Origin: Bacteroidota bacterium
GTDB taxonomy: Bacteria > Bacteroidota > Bacteroidia > Chitinophagales > Chitinophagaceae
Reading direction: 5' to 3'
Assembly: GCA_023386395.1 (NCBI GenBank)
Contig: JAEWJV010000086.1
Span: forward strand, 1-15,870
Length of the DNA stretch: 15,870 nucleotides
The position numbers were made by a program, and so were the translations under genes. Below, piece by piece: positions 1-9,700 of the stretch. Under the pieces are notes generated by a model. It had not been told where the DNA came from. It worked only from the letters and a program-made list of their open reading frames with translations, and did no database searches. How positions within the stretch are numbered: position 1 is the stretch's first letter; each line of letters begins with the position of its first letter.

Positions 1-2
1 CT

Positions 3-614
3 ATTATATTAAAATTTGATGCGGATTTTAAAGGTATAAGATTGTTTGACCTTCCTGAAAACTACCAGATTCAAAAAGTGCTGGAAAAAGCCTCCAGCGG
101 TTTAAGAATTGTAGGGGAAACATTTAATAAACTTGTATCGCTGATGCAATCATTGCTTACGGCTAAAGGGCCGGACAGGATTTCACTCCTGTTAAAAATT
201 TTGTACGAGATTGCTATATCAGATAACCTTGAAGTTTTATCGAACCAGAATTATATTTCTGCCAACAAAAGCAACGATCATGATAACGACCGCATGAACA
301 GGGTGTACGCGTACATTATGGATAATTATCTTGAAGATATAAGCCTTTCAAAAGTTGCAGAAATAGCCTGCATGAATGAAGCGGCTTTTTGTAAATACTT
401 CAAAAAAAGATACAATAAAACACTTATGCAGGTTGTAAATGAAATAAGAATAAATTATGCCTGCAAAGAGTTGCTGAAAGAAGATGCCAACATTACTGAA
501 ATATGCTACCAGAGCGGGTTTAACACCTTTTCCAACTTTGCAAAAACATTTAAAAAAATAACGGGCACAAGTCCAAGAGAATACAAGGTGAAGATTAAGA
601 AACTGTTTAAATAA
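3..614 (+). CDS. AraC-family transcriptional regulator, 5'-truncated by window edge
   Basis: The frame is open from base 3, so the start lies outside the window; 203 residues are visible. The last ~105 residues form a typical AraC/XylS DNA-binding domain with two helix-turn-helix units. The first is around 'ISLSKVAEIACMNEAAF', and the second is the family signature 'ITEICYQSGFNTFSNFAKTFKK' region followed by 'GTSPREYK'. The visible upstream part ('LPENYQIQKVLEKASSGL') resembles the linker behind the cupin sensor domain of Bacteroidota AraC proteins, but the cupin itself is outside. It converges on the polysaccharide operon with only 13 bases between stop codons, and both stops sit in one shared inverted repeat. 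Proximity suggests it controls the operon in response to a sugar ligand. That role is inference; the domain assignment is firm. Confidence 0.93.
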   Translation: MILKFDADFKGIRLFDLPENYQIQKVLEKASSGLRIVGETFNKLVSLMQSLLTAKGPDRISLLLKILYEIAISDNLEVLSNQNYISANKSNDHDNDRMNRVYAYIMDNYLEDISLSKVAEIACMNEAAFCKYFKKRYNKTLMQVVNEIRINYACKELLKEDANITEICYQSGFNTFSNFAKTFKKITGTSPREYKVKIKKLFK

Positions 615-638
615 CAAGAACACTTTGTTATTTAAACA
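604..638. terminator. Bidirectional terminator overlapping both convergent stop codons
   Basis: A perfect 14-bp inverted repeat (TGTTTAAATAACAA at 604-617, its complement at 625-638) is separated by a 7-base loop. It contains the TAA of the AraC gene (612-614) and the TAA of the GH105-DUF2264 gene (628-630), so both proteins end in Phe-Lys-stop. It is AT-rich, without a GC clamp, and so departs from the classical intrinsic terminator. A role in ending or protecting both converging transcripts is inferred from position and symmetry. Confidence 0.7.
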
Positions 639-2928
639 CTGTTTGATCTGCAATTTTTTCCCCGCTCCAGATTTTCTGTTGTGTCCATTTACCTGCGGGT
701 TTTTTCCAAAATATATTATCGGCAGGAATGCCAAGATGCGATAAACCCATCGTACACATATATAAAGCACCCGTATAATTATAATAATCTCTTGCGCCGG
801 TTTGTTCGCCAACAATGCCTGCATTCAAAAAACCTTTTTCGTCAAATGTGTCCGGCGTCAGCATCATACGTTTAATAACAGCAGTGATGGCTGCACGTGT
901 TGCACCTGCGTCTAAAGTTGAAGGAAGTTTATGTTCGCGAAAAGTCATATATTCCAGTTGCTGCAACATGGCAATACGATATACAGATGATCGCCCAATC
1001 ACAGGAAATGTACCTTCTGGTGAAATAAGATGTTCAAGTAGCTGCGCATACCGTTCGCCACGAGCCAGAGCTTCCTTCAGTATATTATTAACAGGCATAC
1101 CCATCGCTTTGCAGTTTTGCAACACTTCAATTAATAAAGGCTGAATTACATAACTGTTATAATAATCCCAGTGAAATTCCGGGCCATCACCATAAACCCC
1201 ATCACCCAAATACCATTCTTCATGTTTTTTTATTGCATATTCAATTGCCTGCCTGTTGCATTTGCCTGTGAATTTCCATATAGCCGTTTCTATGATGGCC
1301 GGAAAAAGTAACCAGTTGCTTTCATTCGGTTTAAAGGCACGATGTGTTTCCAATGCAGCAATAATATTTTTTTGCTGTGTTGCTGATAAAGGCTCCCACA
1401 ATTGTTTTGGTGCGATGAGTAAAGGGTAAGCTATGTAAGCTGCATGCACAATTCTTTCCTGTGTTGAATCACCAAACATGTAATCAGGAGAAGAAGGATT
1501 GGTTGCATTGATTAAACATTGTCTTGCAAGCTCGCTGTAATGTGCCCGAAGCTTACCTTCATCAGTACTGTCAGCGCCAAGTGAAAGCCACGGCGCCATT
1601 CCTGATAAGGTACGGCCAAAAGCCTGCAACGGTGATGTTTGAATATTGCTTTCTCTTGTTTCCCAGTTTTTCCTGGGAAATACATTATGCAACTGATTTT
1701 TACTTAATGGCAATAGCACAGGATCTGCTATTTTGAATAAAAGGTTAAGTGTAAAGTTCCTGTCATTATTAAAACCTGTTAATGTTTTTGTTGATGAATG
1801 AAAAGCTTTATATAACTCACTTCCGGCAAGTAAAAAAGCACCGGTTCCGTAAGTTTCACTGTCATCAAAATCAACGTCGGTTGGTGCATCACCCACTTCC
1901 TGTACGTAACCCAGTTTGCCGTTTGAATGAACAGATTCTTTTAATGCTTTCCATCCCTTTTCAATGGTTGGCATAAATTCATTACGAGGCAACAAGCCAT
2001 TGTTCACGCCCCATGTCATCGCATATACATAAAAGCCTGTGCCGCTTGATTCTTTTTGCGGATAGTTTTCAGGATCAAGTAAACTCTGGCTCCAGAAACC
2101 ATTACTCATCTGAATGCTTTTCAGCTTATAACACATCTCTTTAAACTGGTTTTCAAAAAAAGCACGATCAGGATGATCTTTAGGCATATACTGCATAACT
2201 CTTGCAAGCCCTGCAATTACCCAGCCATTACCACGTGACCAAAATATTTTTTTTCCATTGGCTGATTTCATGGTAAAAAAACGGTCATCACGAAAGAACA
2301 AACTATCAGCAGGCGAATAGAGATAGTTTGATGTGCGTTTCCATTCACGCACCATGTGCTCCATGTATTTGGGCTGATTAAAAATCGTTGCCATTCTTGC
2401 ATAAGCGGGCGGCGCCATAAATAAAGCATCGCACCAGCTCCACCATTCCCACCAATATTTATTGTTCTTAAAACTAATGTCAGGTTCAAGCTCACGGCGC
2501 ATGGTGGCATCCATCACAAAACGCGACTTATCAATCATGCTTTTTTGCCCGGTAAGTTCATACAACTCAAGAAACGCCTGTGAAATGGCCAACACATTTG
2601 CATCATAAGGGCGTGGTACCGGTTCCCAGTTAACACTGTCGCCCATCTGCTTTACGGCTTCTAAATATTTATTATCTGAAGTAACATTATACAGCGCCAT
2701 CAATCCAATATAAAAAGGCCCATATTCCCATGAGTTTAATTCTTTGCCTGTTGGATTGGCCAGTTGCCAGTCTGCAACTTTTTTTAATAGCGCAGGAATT
2801 TCATTGACATCAATACTTTCCTGTGTTTTATTCTTTAATACATCCGGTTTCTGTTTTTGCTGCGCTATAGAAGTATGCACGCATAAAACAAAAAATATAA
2901 AAAGAAAATAAAAACAGGTTTTGCGCAT
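628..2928 (-). CDS. GH88/GH105 unsaturated glucuronyl/rhamnogalacturonyl hydrolase fused to DUF2264
   Basis: A 766-residue secreted protein with two modules. Residues 1-22 form a signal peptide (short basic end, long hydrophobic core, cleavage near 'SIAQ'). Residues ~45-378 match the GH88/GH105 (YteR-like) alpha/alpha-barrel: 'PYDAN' with Asp109, 'WWSWCDALFMAPP' with Asp167, 'FWSRGNGWVIAGLARV' and 'SSGTGFYVYAM'. The two aspartates fall where this family keeps its acidic catalytic residues. GH105 enzymes remove 4,5-unsaturated uronic acid from the non-reducing end of lyase products. Residues ~385-766 match DUF2264 ('FGRTLSGMAPWLSLG', 'YGDGPEFHWDYYNSYV', 'PVIGRSSVYR'). This is about twice the length of a lone GH105. 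It is the last gene of the susCD operon, 45 bases behind the lyase gene. The exact substrate cannot be read from sequence. Confidence 0.92.
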   Translation of the reverse strand: MRKTCFYFLFIFFVLCVHTSIAQQKQKPDVLKNKTQESIDVNEIPALLKKVADWQLANPTGKELNSWEYGPFYIGLMALYNVTSDNKYLEAVKQMGDSVNWEPVPRPYDANVLAISQAFLELYELTGQKSMIDKSRFVMDATMRRELEPDISFKNNKYWWEWWSWCDALFMAPPAYARMATIFNQPKYMEHMVREWKRTSNYLYSPADSLFFRDDRFFTMKSANGKKIFWSRGNGWVIAGLARVMQYMPKDHPDRAFFENQFKEMCYKLKSIQMSNGFWSQSLLDPENYPQKESSGTGFYVYAMTWGVNNGLLPRNEFMPTIEKGWKALKESVHSNGKLGYVQEVGDAPTDVDFDDSETYGTGAFLLAGSELYKAFHSSTKTLTGFNNDRNFTLNLLFKIADPVLLPLSKNQLHNVFPRKNWETRESNIQTSPLQAFGRTLSGMAPWLSLGADSTDEGKLRAHYSELARQCLINATNPSSPDYMFGDSTQERIVHAAYIAYPLLIAPKQLWEPLSATQQKNIIAALETHRAFKPNESNWLLFPAIIETAIWKFTGKCNRQAIEYAIKKHEEWYLGDGVYGDGPEFHWDYYNSYVIQPLLIEVLQNCKAMGMPVNNILKEALARGERYAQLLEHLISPEGTFPVIGRSSVYRIAMLQQLEYMTFREHKLPSTLDAGATRAAITAVIKRMMLTPDTFDEKGFLNAGIVGEQTGARDYYNYTGALYMCTMGLSHLGIPADNIFWKKPAGKWTQQKIWSGEKIADQTVFK

Positions 2929-2973
2929 AATGATTTATTTATTCTTATTAAACAACTTTAGCGGAATGTATGT

Positions 2974-4938
2974 TTATGGAGCAAGTAATTCAAATACACA
3001 GGCGCCTTTCTTTAAGGTCTTATCATTTAAAGTGAGTGATAGACGATATAATTTATTGCCCCATGCATTTATTAATTTTTCATCATCCAATATTTTTTCT
3101 TCAACGCTTGCAGTCATTAAGCCAGGCATATATTTTAAGATAAGCACAAGATTACCCGTACTGTTATAAAAACGTATCTCTCCTTTAATATCAGTTTTTA
3201 TAGAACAACTGCTGAGGAAATTGATACTGGTTTTACCTGTTATTTTTTCAAGCTGAAAATTTTCTGAAAGTGTGAGCTTATTATTTTTTTGATCGAATAA
3301 AAATCGCCTGTTCCATTTTTTCACAAAGGCTTCCGGAGGATAAGCCTGCTCTATGTTCATTCCAACATGCACTCCATTCTTTGTTGTTTCAAAAGAAACA
3401 CCAGAAGCTTTGTATTGCCTGCCATCTTTCTGCATTACGCCATTTATCAACGGACAGTTATGCCATTGTGATTGCATGGTCCATATTTCGTAACGCCTGC
3501 TGCTGAATGTTTGTGCAGTGTACGTGCCAACGCCTGCATCAACAATTACGGGTTCACCGTTTGCATAAACAATAAAATTGCCCACATCATTATGATTATG
3601 GCTTTCAGCATTGTGGCCGCCTTGTACTGCCACAAACAATCCTGATGTTGAACCTGCAACAGACCTTGCGGTAAACACTTGTATATCTTCCAGTGCTGCA
3701 GATGATATTAGCATTGGATCGGGCGTAAGTGTAGTCAGTTCTTTAAAAACATCTGCGGTAGCAAGAAAATCAGTCAGGCTATTTGCAGGCATTTCATTTT
3801 TCTTTAAAGAAAAAAGATAGGCGGCAAAATGTTTTAATGAATCATCCTTAAACATTTCACCAAAGCGGTAAATACTTTCTGCATTGGGAATAGTCTTGCT
3901 GCCTGCATCAGCAAAATTTACAAAGTAATCACCGGCAATATGTGTCTTGTATATATACGTGCCGATGTTATGCATTAAACTATTGGAAGACCATGATAAT
4001 TTTCCGCCTGAAGCGCTGTTTGCCAGGTATAACAATTTTATCAGTTTACCACCAGCGAGGCTCCAGTAGGTTGGCCCTTCATCGCAACCGCCATCAGCCG
4101 GATATTGATTAATAAAATAATCAGCGCTTTTAAATATTTTATGAATGATCTGCGATAGTTCGTTGCCATTTGTTTCAGTTAATAAAGCTACCTGAAGCAC
4201 ATTGGCATTTATCCATGCATTCCAGTTGTTGACCGGTTTGCCTGAAAAACCCATCCACCAGAAATCGTTGCGCTGCATATAAGGATTGAGTATGCGCCTG
4301 TTCAGTTCGAATGTTATTCTTTTATTGATAATGGGTGAATAAGCATCCAACTGATCAGTAAGCATAAACTGAATATTCGCAATCATTGCAGCGGTTTCAG
4401 CACTAACAAGGCCGATAACCTGTTCTGAAGGATCAGGCAAATCAGCGCCTGCTTTTTGCAGTTCAACTATTGCAGGAATTTCCCATGTACTTTCTTCGAG
4501 TGTTGCCCACAAACCATTCACTAATTGCGGCAGGTATTTTTTATCGCCTGTAATTAATTCTGCAATGATTAATTCATTCAAATAATTGCGTCGTTCTGTT
4601 TGTTTCTTTTCATACCGGCTCCTGCTGCCGTTATCTCTGTATTCAAGAAAAGAACTGGCAGGTAAAGCCGGCCAGTTGAAAGACAATGCTTCATCAGCAT
4701 TCTTAATTAAATATTGCTTTACAGAGTCTGGTAATGCATGAATCTTTTGAAGATAACTTTCTTTCTGTTTTGCTTTCCATGCACTCAATGCTTCTATGTT
4801 GGGTTGCCAGCCAGAGGCATTGAGTGCAGATATTAAATAATCCCTCGTTGTATGCGGCTGCGCTGCAGCGTTGCTGCAAAACACGAGCATGAAAAGCAAA
4901 ACATAAAAGCCATGAACAACACAATTTTTTTGTAGCAT
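2974..4938 (-). CDS. Heparinase II/III-family polysaccharide lyase, secreted
   Basis: A 654-residue protein with a signal peptide (residues 1-27, cleavage near 'NAAAQ'). An N-terminal helical toroid (~35-400) carries 'NNWNAWINANV' (~238-247), 'DGGCDEGPTYW' (~282-292) and 'HIAGDYFVNFADAG' (~333-346). A C-terminal beta-sheet domain carries the heparinase II/III signature 'ESHNHNDVGNF' with His447, His449 and Asp451, then 'GEPVIVDAGVGTYT'. Members cleave uronic-acid-containing polysaccharides by beta-elimination and leave unsaturated ends, which fits the GH105 module encoded directly downstream. ATG at 4938 is supported by a purine-rich GAGGAAG stretch a short distance upstream, inside the 23-base gap after susD. 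The length fits bacterial secreted members of the superfamily. The substrate (heparin-like, alginate-like or another uronate polymer) is not assignable from motifs alone. Confidence 0.93.
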   Translation of the reverse strand: MLQKNCVVHGFYVLLFMLVFCSNAAAQPHTTRDYLISALNASGWQPNIEALSAWKAKQKESYLQKIHALPDSVKQYLIKNADEALSFNWPALPASSFLEYRDNGSRSRYEKKQTERRNYLNELIIAELITGDKKYLPQLVNGLWATLEESTWEIPAIVELQKAGADLPDPSEQVIGLVSAETAAMIANIQFMLTDQLDAYSPIINKRITFELNRRILNPYMQRNDFWWMGFSGKPVNNWNAWINANVLQVALLTETNGNELSQIIHKIFKSADYFINQYPADGGCDEGPTYWSLAGGKLIKLLYLANSASGGKLSWSSNSLMHNIGTYIYKTHIAGDYFVNFADAGSKTIPNAESIYRFGEMFKDDSLKHFAAYLFSLKKNEMPANSLTDFLATADVFKELTTLTPDPMLISSAALEDIQVFTARSVAGSTSGLFVAVQGGHNAESHNHNDVGNFIVYANGEPVIVDAGVGTYTAQTFSSRRYEIWTMQSQWHNCPLINGVMQKDGRQYKASGVSFETTKNGVHVGMNIEQAYPPEAFVKKWNRRFLFDQKNNKLTLSENFQLEKITGKTSINFLSSCSIKTDIKGEIRFYNSTGNLVLILKYMPGLMTASVEEKILDDEKLINAWGNKLYRLSLTLNDKTLKKGACVFELLAP

Positions 4939-4961
4939 TATTTAATTTCTTCCTCTATATA

Positions 4962-6695
4962 TTACCAATTTGGATTTTGTGCAAGGTTTGAATTTAAAGC
5001 TAATTCTTTTGTTGGCAAGCCCCACAAATAATCCCTTGCTGCGTCGAATGTACGGAATGATGCATCTTCCAGCACTACATAGCCATTTGATAAATTTGGT
5101 GTTGTACCGGAAGGATTTTCGTCTGCAAAATATTTTCTTCCGAGTATTGTTTTTGGCAAAGCAGCTTCTGCTGTTTTCCATCTCAACATATCCCAATAAG
5201 CCTGTCCTTCAAATGCAAGTTCAATGGTTCTTTCCCTTCTTATTTCAGTTTTCATATTCAGGCCATGTGCACTTACAAAAGCATTGGTAAGTAAAGGCAG
5301 TTTGCTTACGTCGTTACCTGTTGCACGGTTACGCAACGCGTTAATGCTAAGGTCTAAATCGGCATCGCTGATAGCGCCGTCCAGTTCAAATTTGGCTTCG
5401 GCATAATTGAGCAATACTTCAGCATATCTTAATGCATTAAAGCTTACAAAACTTATATTGGCCGTCCAGTCGCTCACTATCCAATATTTTCTGTAACGAT
5501 AATTAATACCTGCTGTATATGGAATTAAACCACCTGTTGAAGGTGTGATAAGGGTACTATTATAAACAGACATTTCCATTCTCGGGTCGCGATTCCTGAA
5601 TTCGGTCAATGAACTTGTCTGATCTGCAGATGAATCATAGGCAGATAATCCTTGTGGCAAACCATCTTTATACAAATACATATCCATGATCACACGTGTG
5701 GGTGCAATATGCGCCTGGTCGAGATAACTTCTTCCAAAGCTGTGGGAAGCAATATTGTTATTCTGGTTCTGGCCATATAATCTCACCAAAATATTTTCTT
5801 TGTTTGTTGCATAAGTATAGTTAAGCTGTGGCCCAGCCGTTGCCTGAATTGGATTGCCTGATGCACCGCCATCGTACTGAAATTCATAATAATAACTTTC
5901 TGCACCTTGTGCAGTATATAATGAATGTTTACCCTCCGCAATAACTGTATAGCTTGCATCGGCGGCAATCTGCAAATTGCTTTGGGCAGTACCTATGTTT
6001 CGTGCCTTATCCCAGGTGCCTTCAAACAGAGCCACCCTTGATTTGTAAGCCAACGCCGCAGAGCGTGTGATGCGGCCATACTGTGCGGAGGCCAGTGCAT
6101 CAGGTTGCGGGCAATAATCAGCGGCAAAATCAAGATCAGCATAAACGCTATCAATAACCGTTTGCCTTGCAGTACGTGCAGCATACAACATGCTGTCACT
6201 TGAAGTTAATGTACGGTTGATATAAGGCACATCGCCAAAGCGCTTTACCAATTCAAAATAAGCCATACCCCTGAAGAAACGCGCTTCGCCAAGATACCTG
6301 TTTATGGTGGCCGCATCGCCGGTCACGGTTACAGACTTTTCAAGAATATTATTGGCGGCACGAATGGCTTTATAATAATTCGTCCATTCATTTGATGTGG
6401 CCGGAGCAACGCTTGAACCATCGCCAAAGCCTACAGAGCGGTCGCCAAAAGTTTTATCAGAATAATTATCCTGTAATGGCGTTGGCAAGCCTGAAGGATC
6501 ATCTGTGCTCAAGCCGTTTAAAAATGTATAGAGATAATTACATGCCTGGCTCATATCAGAAGTTGTGTGCCAGAAATTATTATCAGCCAGTTGTGATTCC
6601 GGTGACAGGTCAAGGTTCTTCATGCAACCGGCAAGCGTAAATATCCCAACCGGCAACAACCACAGTACAACCCTGAAATAATATTTTCGTATCAT
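4962..6695 (-). CDS. susD: SusD/RagB-family outer-membrane glycan-binding lipoprotein
   Basis: A 577-residue SusD-like lipoprotein that captures oligosaccharides at the cell surface and closes like a lid over SusC. The frame can be read from a TTG at 6737, but the ATG at 6695 is preferred because it gives a compact lipoprotein signal peptide ending in the lipobox 'LAGC', followed by 'MKNLDLSPES'. Typical SusD features follow: 'NNFWHTTSDMSQACNYLYTFL' start region, 'RFFRGMAYFELVKRFGDVPYI' in the TPR-like part, and near the C-terminus 'LRYAEVLLNYAEAKFELDG', 'INALRNRATG', 'IRRERTIELAFEGQAYWDMLRW' and 'NPNW'. It follows susC by 73 bases and precedes the lyase gene by 23. Known SusD proteins bind the same glycan the locus degrades; here an acidic polysaccharide is inferred. 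The gene symbol is used in the family sense. Confidence 0.96.
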   Translation of the reverse strand: MIRKYYFRVVLWLLPVGIFTLAGCMKNLDLSPESQLADNNFWHTTSDMSQACNYLYTFLNGLSTDDPSGLPTPLQDNYSDKTFGDRSVGFGDGSSVAPATSNEWTNYYKAIRAANNILEKSVTVTGDAATINRYLGEARFFRGMAYFELVKRFGDVPYINRTLTSSDSMLYAARTARQTVIDSVYADLDFAADYCPQPDALASAQYGRITRSAALAYKSRVALFEGTWDKARNIGTAQSNLQIAADASYTVIAEGKHSLYTAQGAESYYYEFQYDGGASGNPIQATAGPQLNYTYATNKENILVRLYGQNQNNNIASHSFGRSYLDQAHIAPTRVIMDMYLYKDGLPQGLSAYDSSADQTSSLTEFRNRDPRMEMSVYNSTLITPSTGGLIPYTAGINYRYRKYWIVSDWTANISFVSFNALRYAEVLLNYAEAKFELDGAISDADLDLSINALRNRATGNDVSKLPLLTNAFVSAHGLNMKTEIRRERTIELAFEGQAYWDMLRWKTAEAALPKTILGRKYFADENPSGTTPNLSNGYVVLEDASFRTFDAARDYLWGLPTKELALNSNLAQNPNW

Positions 6696-6751
6696 CGATT
6701 TATATTTTTTAATGAAGCGATTTAAATAGACTCTCAATTATCTTAAATGTT

Positions 6752-6780
6752 GTTACTTTTTTATCTTTTTAAAAAGTAAC
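6752..6780 (-). promoter_or_regulatory. Intercistronic hairpin overlapping the susC stop codon
   Basis: A perfect 10-bp inverted repeat (GTTACTTTTT at 6752-6761, AAAAAGTAAC at 6771-6780) has a 9-base loop. It includes the last codons and TAA of susC and lies in the 73-base susC-susD gap. In the minus-strand transcript it forms an A/U-rich stem-loop. It may act as a partial terminator or an mRNA-processing or stability element that sets the susC:susD ratio. The structure is directly visible; the function is inference. Confidence 0.55.
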
Positions 6781-9700
6781 ATTCAGCCCAAAAGCATACA
6801 CAGCGAAATAAGGATATACATAAGAAGCATAGCTCGGGCTTTCAGGATCGAAGTATTTATACCATGCTTTTGTATGTGTTAATATATCCTGGCCGCTGAA
6901 GAATACCCTTATTCTTTGCGCTTTTATTTTGCTCAGCACAGTTGATGGCAGCGTGTATCCAATCTGAAGATTTTTCAATCTTATGTAGGAACCGCTCTGA
7001 ACAAATGCACTATTTATATGTGTATTCGTGCCGCCGCCTGCAATAGGCCTTGGAAACCTTGCATCGCGGTTATCTTCTGTCCAATAATTGTTTACATAAT
7101 TATCCAAAGGATAACGCCAGCTTTGTACATAAGGAATGGCTTGTGTAGGATAAATTATAAAACTTCTTTTACCGGTGCCCTGCAGAAAAACAGAGAGGTC
7201 AAAGCCTTTCCATTCCGCGCCAAGGTTAATACCGTAGTTGTAACGTGGTGAAGTATTGCCGAGATAAACCATATCACCATGATCATCTGCTGTGCCGGTG
7301 CCGCCGTTGATCACACCATCACCATTTGCATCAAGGTATTTAATATCACCTGGCGCCTGGTTGGTAGTACCAAATTGTTTTGCGCCTTTTTCAACTTCTT
7401 CTTCGTTCTGGAAATAGCCTAGTGATTTGTAACCATAAATGGAATTAATGGGCATGCCGGGGATAGCTGTGTTTATGCCTTCAGCATACACAACATTGCC
7501 CAGGTACTTGGTGATTTTATTTTGATTATCGCTCAGGTTAAAGCCAACATAATAAGACACATTTCCAAGTCTGTCTTTCCAGCTTATATCAAAGTCCCAA
7601 CCCTTGGTTTCCATTGCCGCAGCATTAGTTGTATTTGGCGTTACACCTAATACAGCAGGCAGGTTTACAGATATAAGCATGTTATCATTCACCCGTTTAT
7701 AATAATCAAAACTTCCGGAAAGCTTTCCTTTGAACAAACCAAAATCAAGGCCTACATCTGATGTAGTAACCGTTTCCCAGCCAAGACCTTCAGAGGGCAA
7801 TGCACCCTGGTAAATATAGGTGGTAGCAGTATTATTAAAAGGATAAACACCCGTATTTAAAGTTGCTATTGACAGGTAATTATTCTGATATAGCTCACCT
7901 AGTTGCGCATTGCCTAATTTACCCCACGAGCCTCTTAATTTCAGCTCGCTGAAGAAACCTGAATTATTAAACCAGTTTTCCTGGGATATGCGCCATGCAG
8001 CAGAAAAAGCCGGAAACGTCTGGCTGCGATGGCCAGGGGCTAAACGCGAGCTGGCATCGTTTCTAACCGTAGCTTCAAAAAAGTATTTGCCTTTATAATC
8101 ATAATTAAATCTTCCGAAAAATGACTGCCAGGCATTCTCTTGCAGGTTGTCTGCCACTGCCGTTACAGGCAAGTTGGAATTGGTTGTATAATTTAGCGTA
8201 GGAAGATTGTTATTGGTTAAATTATTTTGATAAGCATTTACAAGATCATAGTTATAATGCTGGTATTGAAAACCACCTAATACATGAAAATGATGCTCTT
8301 GTACGGCCAGCGTATAATCTGCCAATGCATTAAATGTGTACCAGTTTTGCGACGTGCGGTATTTGCGCAAAGAGTTGGAACTGTTCAGCCATGCATTTTG
8401 TACAAACGAAGCCGATGTTTTATCAAAGTTATAAAGCGGTACGGTTTTATAAAACAGGTTCTGATTATTTTGCTCCAGGTGCGGGCTATAATTTGTGCTC
8501 AATACCAGTCCCTTTGCAAGATGCTCGGCTTTTAAAGTGAATACCCCATCTAATATGTTCTGCATAGTATTATTATACCCGCCATCTTTCATGGTAGCGT
8601 AGGTGTTATTTCCTGAAATGGATACATATTTTGTGTTATCGCTTTCCGGAACAAATACCGGGTAGATGGGCCTCAGGTTATAAATATTGTATAACAAACC
8701 ATAATCGCCCTGAACGGTTCCTGCAGCAGCTTCTATTTTGTTTTGTATATAGGACAAACGGGCGTCAAGACTTAATATTTTATTGAACCTTGTAGTTAAA
8801 TTAATTCTTGCATTAGTGCGTTTATTATTATCGGGGCCAACTTTAAACATGCCATTATTATCATTGTAACCAAGGCCAATAAAATACCTGGTATTTTCAT
8901 TACCGCCGGTAACATCAACATTATGCTGAGAAGAGCCAAATGTTTTGTTTACAGTCATACCTACATAATCCATTTCTCCATAATAAAACGTGTTTCTCGG
9001 GTCATCCGGCACAAGTGTTACAGAAGGATCAGCGAACATTGAAATTTGTTCGTCTGTCCACGAAGGAGCACCTCCATTATTGATATTGGCAATATTCTGC
9101 AGTTCTGCGCTTATATGAAACGGTACCGTTTGAGGAAGACTTAATGTCTTTTTAAGTTGGTACATGCCGGTATAATTCACTGCCACTTTTCCTGATTTAC
9201 CCGCCTTTGTAGTAATTAATAATACACCATTGGATGCTTTAGCGCCATAGATAGCAGCAGCGGATGCATCTTTTAAAACAGATATCGATTCAATATCATT
9301 TGGATTGATCAACGTGAGATTGGCATATTCCACACCATCCACTATCAGCAGCGGGTTATTGGTGCCATTGAGTGAAGAGTAACCGCGTATATTAATGTTC
9401 CATCCTTCAGACCCGGGCTGGCCGCTGGTACGGCTTACAACCAGACCGGGAGAAAGTCCTTGCAAAGCCTGTACTGCATTATTTACAGGCCTGTTTTCTA
9501 ATTCTTCTTTGCCAATAACGGAAACAGCACCGGACAGGTTTACTTTCTTTTGCGTGCCATAACCAACTACCACAACATCAGAGAGCGCATTGTCGGCACT
9601 TCTCGTTAGTTGGATGTTCATATAATCACCGCTTACCGCTTTGGTTAATGTGGTATAGCCCACATAGGAAAATTCCAGGCTTACATCTTTTTCAGCTTTG

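Noticed and set aside
348..824. 158-codon minus-strand frame
   Set aside because: It overlaps the AraC helix-turn-helix coding region and the end of the GH105-DUF2264 gene in a different frame; no family features.
6696..6737. Longer SusD start at TTG 6737
   Set aside because: It would put 14 extra, basic residues before the lipoprotein signal; ATG 6695 gives a normal signal peptide and lipobox.
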